From Isoetes taiwanensis (lineage: Eukaryota; Streptophyta; Lycopodiopsida; Isoetales; Isoetaceae), in NCBI GenBank assembly GCA_021234155.1, contig JAJEKV010000073.1:1150001-1214000 (forward strand): a stretch of DNA of 64,000 bases, read 5' to 3'. Below are positions 55,128 through 64,000 of this stretch, piece by piece. The position numbers were made by a program, and so were the translations under genes. Under the pieces are notes generated by a model. It had not been told where the DNA came from. It saw only the letters and a list, made by a program, of their open reading frames with translations, and ran no database searches. How positions within the stretch are numbered: position 1 is the first letter of the stretch; each line of letters starts with the position of its first letter.

Positions 55128-55283
55128 TCTCCTATTCTGGAGTAAGTACATTGTGCTCCAGGCTCGTGCTCCTGTGGCATCTCTGTGTGCTTACACAGTT
55201 AGATGAGACATGTAAATTTTGTACTTTTTCTCTGATTAATAAACTTTTTGGCTTTCGTCCTTCAAAAAAAAAAAAAGAGCCCT

Positions 55284-55945
55284 ATTTCCAAACTGGTTGG
55301 TCCTCTCATTAATTCCAGTCTGTTACAACCATTCAATTTTATTCACTATGTTTGAGTCATATATATTTGAAGTCCAAAATGTACATGGGTTTTTTATATT
55401 TTAGGGATCCTGACGTTCATGTTATGAAGGTGAAGGAAAAAATTTATCATTGTTGTGCATCTATCTATATGTATGGTCCTTCCTTTTGTTAGATGTTGCT
55501 TTGAATCTGCAATGCAACAAGTAAATGGTCTAAATGTTCATATAATTTAACAGCTACACTGATGCTTATATTTTTTGCAATTTTGAATAAGGTTGATGCT
55601 CTTACGATCTATAGTTTTGCACTTTGGTAGAACAATAAGTGCTATGGGTGTTCATTTCTTTTGCAATTTGAGAAAGTACATGCTATTGTTTGTAAAAATG
55701 TTCCATTACATTGGCAAATGTTTTTTTTTTCTTTTTGTTGTGAATGTTTAGACTATTCGTACATCTAATGTACATTGTATTGGGTAGCACACTGTTGACA
55801 ACTTTGTTGGAATGTTACTTGATAAATGCAGTAACTTGGATAATAAGGCATATGACTTTTAGCCCTAGTTTGTAATTAGGGAAAGAAATGTAGATTGATT
55901 CCATCGAAAAACTGTGACCTCTGGATTCTAGGGTTTAGAACCCTT
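55284..55945. other. Gene-free stretch
   Basis: T-rich sequence, possibly the promoter or 5' UTR of the frame at 55,948. A line such as CTAGGGTTTAGAACCC lies just upstream of its start. Confidence 0.4.
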
Positions 55946-55947
55946 GC

Positions 55948-56496
55948 ATGAGCATGGCAGCCGATGTTGATAATGGTATCGACACTTGGAGCATGCACTA
56001 TGGGCAATTTAGCACCTACAATTGGATCCGACCTATATGTATTTTAGGGCTCCTGGACCGGGATGATATCCGCTACCGGCAATGTATTGAGGCTGACCTG
56101 ATTCCGAGATCTAGGGTTCATGTTTATGGTACCTGTGTAGCCGGTTGGCAGCTCATGGGAAGAAAGAAAGGTGGACTTAATCGATCCACAATTGCTAAGT
56201 TGGAAATGGAAAAGAACAAGACAGATAAGAGAAGGAAAATCTTTGATTTCCATAAGCCTGCTGTGGGGCTCAACAACAAGACTGGTAGTATGCAAGTGAA
56301 TGATGGCAGCAGTGCACAAACTATGCAGGGGAATTGTGAAAATATCTCTGGTATCAAAGCTAATATGGCCGAAAAGGGCAAAGATAAGGAAGATGTCTTG
56401 GTAATCACAGTTGAAGATAGTTATACTGGCTGTTTTCTTGAACATCCGATGCCTGCTATGGCTGATTCTAACCACAACGTCTACAATCAGGTTTGA
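55948..56496 (+). CDS. Unrecognised protein, 182-aa open exon
   Basis: Starts MSMAADVDNGIDTWSMHYGQ and continues with a well-composed N-terminal half (DRDDIRYRQCIEADLIPRSR, VHVYGTCVAGWQL). A basic stretch follows (GRKKGGLNRSTIAKLEMEKN, KTDKRRKIFDFHKP), then an acidic tail with DKEDVLVITVEDSYTGCFLE. The frame runs to a TGA, but CAGGTTTG near 56,490 could be a splice donor. The basic block could be a nuclear localisation signal. A tandem repeat follows at 56,646. No known domain. It is the longest clean unknown frame outside elements. Confidence 0.5.
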   Translation: MSMAADVDNGIDTWSMHYGQFSTYNWIRPICILGLLDRDDIRYRQCIEADLIPRSRVHVYGTCVAGWQLMGRKKGGLNRSTIAKLEMEKNKTDKRRKIFDFHKPAVGLNNKTGSMQVNDGSSAQTMQGNCENISGIKANMAEKGKDKEDVLVITVEDSYTGCFLEHPMPAMADSNHNVYNQV

Positions 56497-56645
56497 ATTA
56501 GTTTAATATTGGAAGGATTATCTTGTAACCTTAGAACACGTTTTCTGCTCCAATATAATATGAAACATTTTAGCTTTGTAACATGTTTGGATAGGAACTT
56601 AGGTGAGCCGAATTGGTATATAAGTGCTTCAATAAGTAAACTTGG

Positions 56646-56931
56646 TTTATGATCTCCATAATAGTTCTAATGATAAAAGCCCTGCTGTAGATATATTGTC
56701 CTTTTGAGCAGATTTTCACTGTAGACATGACTGGTTTTCTTACAAAATAAACAGGTTATGGGTTATTAGATCTCCATAATAGTGTCTGGGTTTATGATCT
56801 CCATAATAGTTCAAATGATAAAAGCCATGCTGTAGATATAAAGTCCTTAAGGATTGTTATGATCTCGAGCAGATTTTCACTTGAAAACATGACTGGTTTC
56901 CTTACAAACTAACAGGTTATGGGTTATTAGA
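56646..56931 (+). repeat. Two direct copies of a ~130-bp unit
   Basis: 56,646-56,771 and 56,791-56,931 share TTTATGATCTCCATAATAGTT, ATGATAAAAGCC, GAGCAGATTTTCACT and ACAGGTTATGGGTTATTAGAT. They lie in a possible intron of the unknown gene. Confidence 0.85.
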
Positions 56932-58199
56932 TATCTGATTCTGATAAATTGTGTTAGACTGGAGCTTGTGTATCGGATTCTGCTAATATATGTTAAACTG
57001 GGTGTACTAGTTGCTAAAGGAATCCATGATTGGTTTCAATAAGATTACTTGTGTGTGGTAAAGGGCGTTAAAGCCGGATAGATTTATTGCTTACCTGTTG
57101 GCAACTTTTGGCTTTACCCTTTTTAGGCTAATGTTCAAATGGTTTTGCTGCAGGTAACCGAGTCTATCCTTCCATTTCATTTGTTTTCAACAAATTGGAT
57201 GTGACATCTACGATTTGGTGCTTTCTAAACTTTGCTGGAGTTTTGGAGCGGATCTATAAGTCTTTATTATTCTCTGTTTTGGAACTGCATGTGGCTATTA
57301 ATACTGCAAGTCTGATTGTGGTCTAAAACTTTAGATCTTGTGTACTTTGCTGATCGTGATTATTATTCTTACTATGGCTTTCTACTTGGTTCATAATGAT
57401 AGCTGGTTATGCTACACCTAGTATATGTTTGAAAGTAGCTGAAAAAACAATTAGTTGTGTTTTGGATATACGACCTTATCAAAGTTGGTTGCTATTGGAT
57501 TTTATACAAGTTCTATCCTAGGGATCAGTTTGCCTTAAATTTGTTCAAACTTTACAATGGCTATATAAATTATATATGATCATATTATTGCTGAATGTTT
57601 CATGGTTATTGGTTTTTTTTAAAAAAGAACTGTTACTATGATGCTTCTATAATACCATTATATTCCTTGGTTAAAATGAATATGAGTGAAACTGTATCTC
57701 GTATTGTTCAGCTTTTGTATATTCTTCTCGATTTTTCTCATATTGACTCTGGCCTACTTCTTTTTGGATTAAAATTATTGGTCTCTTTTCTTAAGATATC
57801 CTTATCAGGGCCTAGATATAGGTATCACCTTGTCTGTATCTAGGATTGCAATTATAAGGTCTTATTTTTCCAAATGGAACTATAAGGCCTAAGTCTGTTG
57901 GTTCTTATGGTCTTAACAGACTCAAAAGGTTTTTTTTTTTTTGGTTGAAGGAAAAAGTTTTTAATAAAAAAAGTTACTCTTTTTAGATAGGCCATTGGTT
58001 TTAAGGATCTTATCAAAAGGCCACTGAAATAGAGGGGTTGAGAAGATATTATTATAGCATCAAGCCTACAATAGAAAAAGGTTGACCATGTAAATATAAA
58101 GAAGGAACTTTTATATAAAGATGGAATATACAAACATTTTTGCTACCTGCTACATTTTTTTGCTACAGTTCGTGGTCCGTCCCTTCCTCATGCATTTGG
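56932..58199 (+). other. Probable intronic or non-coding sequence
   Basis: T-rich; several possible acceptors (for example TTTTGCTGCAG at 57,150) but no second exon could be assigned with confidence. Confidence 0.4.
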
Positions 58200-58328
58200 G
58201 TGGTTGTTTGTCCCAGTCTCATGAATAGCGCACATGAGTTGGAGCATCATAAGGAGTTAAAAACCATCATGGAACAACACAAGGATTCCATTGATCTCTA
58301 TATTTGTAGATTAATGGGATTGGTCTAA
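58200..58328 (+). CDS. Possible terminal exon of the unknown gene
   Basis: Open frame LMNSAHELEHHKELKTIMEQ, then HKDSIDLYICRLMGLV and a TAA. The helical charged composition fits a coiled-coil exon. Its link to the frame at 55,948 is a guess based on strand and distance. Confidence 0.25.
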   Translation: MVVCPSLMNSAHELEHHKELKTIMEQHKDSIDLYICRLMGLV

Positions 58329-58329
58329 G

Positions 58330-58808
58330 CATTGCGTTCATAGCTGTACAATAGTTTGTTGTGAAGATAAATGCAATATACATCTGTATTGTTTAATATT
58401 ATCCATCTGCATCTTTACATAATCGAGAAATGGGATTGACAAAGTTTGATTTCAAAGATGTTACAGGTCAATCTTCAATCATGAAGATAATTGCAACACC
58501 ACATAAATAATAGATTTTTTGGTGTATTTTATACGCAAAATGTTTCATTTTTAGGAACCATGTCGAAAGATTTGATCTCATTTTGGTGAGAGACTCGCCT
58601 GGAGGGGGAAAACCGGCCATAGATAGGCATACCTTTCATCACAACAGTGTACAAACATTTTTAAAAATATCTAAGGTGGAGGGTAGGGTAGTCCACCACA
58701 CCAATTCGATCTGACTACACACTAATAATCATAAAGGGAACCTGCCATAGGAACAACCCAGGCCCCTTAAGACGATGTAAAGTAAGAAAGGCAAATAGGA
58801 GGCAATGT
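58330..58808. other. Gene-free stretch
   Basis: Nothing recognised. Confidence 0.45.
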
Positions 58809-58883
58809 GCGAAAGTTTATCACCAAGATGAAAAATCCCGCCCTTTCGGGTTTTCGAGGAAAACCCTAATGATAAACTTTCGC
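58809..58883 (-). other. Hairpin, copy 3 of a shared-core family
   Basis: Perfect 14-bp arms GCGAAAGTTTATCA and TGATAAACTTTCGC enclose (minus sense) TTAGGGTTTTCCTCGAAAACCC, GAAAGGGCGGGA and TTTTTCATCTTGG. The inner GGGTTTTC and GAAAACCC form a second perfect 8-bp stem. The arms do not match those of the other copies. Confidence 0.82.
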
Positions 58884-59263
58884 CCGATGGCTCCCAAAGA
58901 AAGGTCCGGGCCGTCAAAGTTGAGATCATTGAAGAAAAAGTCGAGGAAGCATGAGATCGAGGCCGCAATTCGGACGATTCATCTCAAACTCTATAGGAGA
59001 GTCGGACAAAAGAAATCGATAGGCATGATCACCTGAAAACTTAGGAGAAAAGAAAACAAACAGAATGCATTAGACGTTAGAAAAGTAACTTAACAAAGTC
59101 GCTATAGCTGGATGAGATGACCTGAAAAGAAACAACATAAGAAGAAGCAATTAGGCTCGGCGAAGCCTCCCAAGGGGGCTGGTCCATGACAAATCACAAT
59201 CCTCCAATAAGAGAAGGGGCTGGTCACGCGAGCCACGCGACATAACGTCATATCTTAAAACAA

Positions 59264-59300
59264 CTAGTAACGGGTGCCCGGCGTTGCCGGGCATAAATAC
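59264..59300 (-). mobile_element. Helitron 3' terminus
   Basis: In minus sense the sequence is GCCCGGC-AAC-GCCGGGC (perfect 7-bp stem, 59,276-59,292), a short spacer ACCCGTTA, then CTAG followed by T. A GC-rich hairpin 8-12 nt before CTRR-T is the standard Helitron 3' end. The element would extend to the right in plus coordinates. Its 5' TC end was not located and no Rep/helicase coding was found, so it is probably a short non-autonomous copy. Confidence 0.7.
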
Positions 59301-59654
59301 GGTTTTATTCTCAAGACATAAAATCGTAAATATATCTGTAATATTTAGGCATCCTTAGTAAGCAGTTGCTAGTGCCTTGCATCATGGAGCAAGACAAACG
59401 GGTTTGTAAAAATTAAATTAGTCCCTATTGAAACACTTGAGCTCATGGTATTTTTTAGTTGGGTAGTTGAGCTTTTGAGCGTTGCAACTGCATTGGAGCT
59501 TAAAGCATCTACTCCTCTATATACTTGGTAAATTGAATGTGATGTGTCGATGCTTTTTAATCTATTCTATTATAATTTATATGTAACATAGAAATCTGGA
59601 ACGTGCATGATATATGTTCGGTGCATTTATTGGCACCCCTTTTGGACTTGGATT

Positions 59655-59885
59655 CCAGGGGGGTATTTGACTCGTGGAATAGGGGGTATTAGACTCGTGG
59701 TTTCAACATGCACACTTATTCCACAAGTCGAATACCCCCAATTTTGGGTTGATATTAGGCAGGTCAAATACCTCCCATTCCTCCTTGGCCGGAACCCCTA
59801 TCCGAAAAAGTCCCAAAAAAGGGGGTATTAGACTTGTGGAATACCCCTTAGAATAGGTTGAATAGGCAGGTCGAATACCCCTTAT
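59655..59885. repeat. Foldback-like cluster of GGGGTATTAGACTCGTGG units
   Basis: The motif GGGGTATTnGACTCGTGG occurs twice directly (59,658 and 59,684), inverted as CCACAAGTCGAATACCCCC (about 59,722-59,740), and directly again near 59,821-59,845 with more inverted bits to 59,880. It may be a decayed foldback element, possibly inside the Helitron. Confidence 0.65.
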
Positions 59886-60076
59886 GCTGGTTTTTTCTGC
59901 CGGCAAACAAAACAGAAGATGCATGCCGAATACCACGCTAGGGTATTCGGCTTAAAGTTTACTGGAATCGAGGCCGAAATGTGGTGCCAATATTTCCTTC
60001 GATATATGTTCTCACTTTCTTGAGGTTCTAGATAAACGTCTGCAATTATTGAGCCCTCAGTAGTCATTATCTAAGC

Positions 60077-60245
60077 TTGTCTAGTATCATCATTACTGCA
60101 AAGGTTTTTCCCTTGAAAACCTTTCGAGGCAGGGGTTTTTTAATCCTAGTAGTAATGATTGTACTAGCCCATTGTATGGGTCCCATGACCTATTGGTCTC
60201 CGTGGACGTTAAAAAAACTATTTTATTCTATTCTATTCTATTCTT
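60077..60245 (+). mobile_element. LINE 3' UTR copy with (TATTC)n tail
   Basis: Collinear with the minus-strand LINE tail at 1,072-1,238: AAGGTTTTTCCCTTGAAAACC, AGGGGTTTTTTAATCCT, GGGTCCCATGACC, TTGGTCTCCGTGGA and the tail TTTTATTCTATTCTATTC. No ORF2 sequence upstream, so it is either a severely truncated LINE or a SINE sharing this tail. Confidence 0.8.
60089..60159 (+). other. Hairpin, copy 2 of a shared-core family
   Basis: Perfect 9-bp arms ATCATTACT and AGTAATGAT surround GGTTTTTCCCTTGAAAACC and GGGGTTTTTTAATCC. Compare copy 1 at 1,162-1,228, where the arms are TATTACTG and CAGTAATA. Confidence 0.75.
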
Positions 60246-60384
60246 TCAAAAACAACTATGCAAATTGATACAATGGTCATTTGTACATGAGATGTTCCTT
60301 GCTTGAACATGTAGCAGGATAAAGTTGAAGCATATGAAATATCATTGTAGGGTCAATATAAACTTGAAGCATATGAAATCTCGT

Positions 60385-60695
60385 ATCATTGAGGAATAAT
60401 TGTATTAGTAGTTATAGAGCAACATTCTTGTAGCATGTATCATCTTGTGAACATGGGAAAGCGCCATTGGGGAATAATTGTATTAGTAGTTATAGAGCAA
60501 CATTCTTGTAGCATGTATCATCTTGTGAACATGGGAAGGCACCATCCTTGTAGCACAATGTATTATGTAAAATTGGAAGTCCACACAGGAAGGCGTCCTT
60601 CTTGTAGCACAATGCACTATCTTATGAACAATAGGAGGTCCACATGGGAAGGCAACATCCTTGTAGCACAATGTATTATCTCATGAACAATAGGA
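60385..60695 (+). repeat. Tandem repeat array, ~60- to 80-bp units
   Basis: An 80-bp unit (GGAATAATTGTATTAGTAG through GAACATGGGAA) is present twice. It is followed by three shorter, more diverged units around CTTGTAGCACAATG and GTCCACA(C/T)(A/G)GGAAGGC. Confidence 0.85.
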
Positions 60696-61084
60696 AGTCT
60701 TGAGTGCCCCCTTATACATTTTCTAGTAAACAATAAATTTAAAATCATGCATGGGAAATGATCTTTCTTACAAAGTTATCATCATAAAAAAAAGGGGAAC
60801 ATTAGGTAAAAATGATATACCAACAGACTAATTGGCCATGTGCATGCTCTAGTTGTTGTGCTGGGAGAGGAGTCTTGCTATTTTTGGCAACTGATAGATG
60901 TTATGGAAGCGCTACATAGAACACTATTCCATATATGAAATGGAATTTTGGCTTGCCATGGTTGATTACATATGGTATGTATGTTTGGATTGAAATTTAA
61001 ATGGCTTGAGTAACTCTGGCTATTTCTTTATATCTGTTGTTTAAGCAATTATGAAATGGTGGATTTATATTTTAAATTAGGATA
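60696..61084. other. Gene-free stretch
   Basis: Nothing recognised. Confidence 0.45.
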
Positions 61085-61475
61085 GTGGGAGATCATAGTA
61101 GAGACATGGTGTCAGGAATATGTTTGAAGCCTATTTAATAAGTTTTATATGTTGTGGACAGAGGATCAGATAATGGTTAATGATTAGCTTATTCAACACT
61201 TACCATTGGGAAACGTATACAAAATCCAATTAATATAGACACTTTAAAAGGAACAACTATGTCAGTGGGAGATCATAGTAGCTACATGGTCTCAGGAATA
61301 TGTTTGAAGCCTATTTAATAAGTTTTACATGGTGTGGACGCCTATTTAATAAGTTTTACATGTGGATAGAGGATCAGATAATGGTTAATGATTAGGTTAT
61401 TCAACACTTACCATTGGAAAACATATACAAAATCCAATTAATATAGATACTTTAAAAGGAACAACTATGTCAGTA
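61085..61475 (+). repeat. Two direct copies of a ~180-bp unit
   Basis: Both contain GTGGGAGATCATAGTAG, CAGGAATATGTTTGAAGCC, GAGGATCAGATAATGGTTAA and TTTAAAAGGAACAACTATGTC. The second copy (from 61,264) has an extra inserted duplicate of GCCTATTTAATAAGTTTTACA. Confidence 0.88.
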
Positions 61476-62029
61476 CAAAACCAAATAATTTCCTCTTGTT
61501 GTCATGTTGTTGCATAAGGGAAAAATGTTTTATGCTCACTATGGAAAGGAACTTGACATTTAGAACACACATTTTCCCTTCTCAAGAACATTCTTTTTTA
61601 AGTAGAAGTAGAGTTGGCATGGGTTGCCTGCAACTGAATATAGCTTAATGTGCCTGCATGTCCAAATGAAATAACTTGTTCAGACTGTTCCTTTTTTAAC
61701 ATTTAACAGATCTTCATCTCAACATCGCCTTAAAGTTTTCCATAGTCAGTGCCATCTCCAACATCTATTGCTACCCAATAGCGTGAAATTTATACTTCAT
61801 CCTAATTAACCATCCAAGCACACTATCCATCTTTCACAATACCCAAACTATTTATCTTTCACAATACCCAAGAAATGCTTAGTCTGCTCTTTGCCACACC
61901 CTAGAAAATCTGCATTCCAAAGCCCAAGGCACTATTCTGCTCTGTATCAATCTGCTCCCTATTTATCAATCGTCAGACACCAAAATTTTTATTGAAAAGG
62001 AATTTTTAACAGAGTTTACAGTGAAAAGG
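61476..62029. other. Gene-free stretch
   Basis: C- and T-rich towards 61,700-61,960. ATCTTTCACAATACCCAA occurs twice near 61,830-61,870. No gene. Confidence 0.45.
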
Positions 62030-62045
62030 AATTTAACATCGGAGT

Positions 62046-62107
62046 TGTTAATTCCAAGTTACATGCACTTCCAACGTGTTAATTCCAAGTTACATGCACT
62101 TCCAACG
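62046..62107 (+). repeat. 31-bp tandem duplication
   Basis: GTTAATTCCAAGTTACATGC plus ACTTCCAACG occurs twice in succession. Confidence 0.85.
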
Positions 62108-62439
62108 AAACATATTGTAACATAGCAATAAATCATAAACAGTAAAAACTACAACAATAGGAAGCAATCCTGCTTGAAAATGAACATGATTATCAGGCTA
62201 TATATAAGTGGCTGAATTTTTGGAGAAAGTAGTAGTCGTGAGCGTAAACATGGCCACATGCTTTGTAGTGAAGGATGTCAAAGTCTATTTGCAGGAAAAA
62301 GTGATCTACACGCCTATCTTACTTGGACAATACTGTCGCAATCTTATATACATCTGTATCTCTAACCTATAGGTAATTGCAACAACATCAATATCCTAAA
62401 TACCTTTTTTAAAACTCATATGGATGCATGGTAGTCTGT

Positions 62440-63242
62440 TCTTTACCTAGCTGCAAGTAGGGACATGGCAAGTCTTTTCTCAGCCATTTTCCGTCATAGT
62501 AAAGGTTAAGCTTCATTCTAAAAGCAAGGCTGCAAGTCTGATATAGACATTTGATGATAGATTTCATCATTAAAACCATGAACAATGAGCATAGTAGAAG
62601 CAATAAATATGAACAAATATATAAATCGCAAGCAATTGAGCATTTCACCTCTGTATCTGCCTTCCAAATGCTGCAATGTGAATCTGATGAAGATTTGTCC
62701 ACCTGCTAGGAAACAAAGTTATAGACTTCAACAACCATGCAAGTAAGCAGAGAAACATGAGTGAAGAGGTGTGCACACACTTCAATGCAAGACATTGCAG
62801 GAGTTTATCTGATGCCTCTGCATTATTTTAACAAATGCATGTAAGTGATGCTAATGCAAAACCCACTAACCTAGCTTTTCACACCTACTAAAGATGAGGG
62901 CACTCATCCAGTACAAACTGAAACCAAGTTGCAAGTAAGCAAACTACAATTGAGAAAATGTCGACATTGAGACTAAATTGTGTTAAAAAAGAGAGAAAAT
63001 CAAAGGAAGAAGATAATACTTCATGATAAAAGATATGGGCGATGGGACTTCATATGATCTTCTTCGACACAATGACCTCCTGCATTATAAGCTTGACAAA
63101 GAAATTGCTCTGACACGATAAAGAATACAAAGCTTCTTGTTGACTTGCACAAAGCTGCAACTATTGTTTTAATAGCTGAGACACAAAACGTTTGGAAGCT
63201 GGAAAATGCAAAAGCAAAGGTACCTGGAAAATAAGTTGCCAA
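62440..63242 (-). CDS. Possible exons of an unrecognised gene
   Basis: Minus-strand pieces bounded by plausible splice signals: LAFRMKLNLYYDGKWLRKDL followed by PCPYLQL, acceptor ACTTGCAG and donor GGTAAAG (about 62,445-62,535); TNLHQIHIAAFGRQIQ (about 62,660-62,705); and LCASQQEALYSLSCQSNFFV followed by KLIMQEVIVSKKII (about 63,045-63,160). The composition looks genuinely coding, but the exons are short, their phases were not verified and the protein family is unknown. Confidence 0.3.
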
Positions 63243-64000
63243 TAAAGCAATAGGGTGTGAATTCTGTTGCCTTCATAGTTTATGGCCAAATAATCTGTAT
63301 CAACAAAAGTTATATGTTCGACATTTAGAAGCACAATAATATGAACTCCAACTCTTAGATTTTTTGAAGATCAAATTTTGAAGTTGCAGCCATTCAGAAG
63401 GCCTAATTTCTGAGACTTTAATATGTCATTACATCAGTTCAAGCATAGCAATGTGTAGCAGTGTATCTTCTGAGGCACCAGCTAGCAATGTCCTACATCC
63501 AGAAAGGATGCAATAAGCATTTCGCAGAGACTATAATACCTGTTGCCAGCTTTTTATAGAAACCCAATAACCTCATTGTTTTATATGAAGATTCTCCTCT
63601 GTCGTGAATCCTACCCAGTATCAGAATGTGTTCTTTGTCACAGTTTGAATAAATTATGCAGTTATTCCTTCAAGACCTTTGTATTTATATCTCTAGGAAG
63701 TCAAAAGCACATGTAATGCCACATTTGGAGACTGCAAGAACACAACTAACTTCTACATAGACTTTTTAAATGCTTAAAAATGACAGAATGCAGAAATACA
63801 TGGAATCAATCCTCGAGTGCTGGCTCTAGAAACTTAATGATATCTATAAGAGAATCCATATAGCAATAGAATTTAAAATGTAATTTCGTTAGAACCAAAA
63901 GGCTCTTTCCTCAAAAGAAAAATAACTAACCGGCGCACAGAGCGTGATCTGTCCACGTCTCCTACATCAATATGACTTGCAAACTAAAACCTTTTTATGC
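63243..64000. other. Unassigned end of window
   Basis: No feature recognised. It may be intron of the minus-strand gene above. Confidence 0.4.

Larger units (their letters stand above)
51733..55274 (+). mobile_element. L1-like LINE, 5'-truncated, with poly(A) and target duplication
   Basis: Starts in the middle of the endonuclease and ends with GTCCTTC plus a run of A. A signal AATAAA lies at about 55,238. A 9-bp duplication AAGAGCCCT flanks the insertion, typical of target-primed reverse transcription. Domain order in ORF2: endonuclease C-terminus, reverse transcriptase, and a C-terminal zinc-binding reverse-transcriptase domain (zf-RVT). There are three frame changes (about 52,580, 53,885 and 54,440), yet very few stops, so it is comparatively young but inactive. 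Confidence 0.92.

Noticed and set aside
1-64000. CRISPR array or bacterial defence system
   Set aside because: The tandem repeats seen have no spacer-repeat alternation or cas genes, and all recognised genes and elements are of plant nuclear type.

Overview
This is a stretch of land-plant nuclear DNA that consists mostly of transposable elements. The plant assignment rests on four things: an intact plant-type NDUFB7 (complex I B18) reading frame, a PRD1-like meiotic gene, an LTR element primed by initiator tRNA-Met, and plant-type CACTA, chromovirus and L1-like elements. I cannot place the species. There are no bacterial operons, CRISPR arrays or recognisable tRNA or rRNA genes.

Layout. 1-8.5 kb holds decayed repeats: a DIRS-like reverse-transcriptase fragment, a LINE 3' end on the minus strand, and unrecognised broken reading frames. 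8.57-8.87 kb (minus) is NDUFB7, the only complete, clearly functional-looking gene. 8.9-15.5 kb holds two inverted-repeat elements (about 435 bp, and about 450 bp with very well matched 113 bp arms), a short SINE-like retroposon, tandem repeats and an unrecognised broken coding region. 15,536-37,230 is one LTR retrotransposon of 21.7 kb with 1.6 kb LTRs, a TGGTATCAGAGC primer site, a polypurine tract and a perfect GAAGG target duplication. I find no pol in its own sequence. Two elements sit inside it: a 5.0 kb Ty3/Gypsy-type element on the minus strand (21,767-26,762, duplication TGGGA) and a 4.9 kb CACTA transposon (27,853-32,716, duplication ATA). 39.1-42.06 kb (minus) is a PRD1-like gene with several apparent lesions. 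43,634-49,028 (minus) is a broken chromovirus. 50.79-51.48 kb is a further inverted-repeat element. 51,733-55,274 is a 5'-truncated L1-like LINE with poly(A) and a 9 bp target duplication. 55.9-64 kb holds an unrecognised gene, a Helitron 3' end, a LINE tail, tandem repeats and possible exons of an unknown gene.

Main points of interest. (1) The nested Gypsy element's LTRs differ from each other far more than the LTRs of the giant element that contains it. This is the reverse of what simple nesting predicts, and it suggests the 21.7 kb composite moved as a unit after acquiring its passengers. (2) The giant element's leader carries a repeated 67-nt near-perfect hairpin. (3) Four loci share a hairpin core flanked by different but self-complementary arms. 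(4) The PRD1-like gene has a phase-compatible N-terminal extension and several lesions, and the giant element lies just downstream of it, in a site whose empty form is an open reading frame. All comparisons were made by eye.
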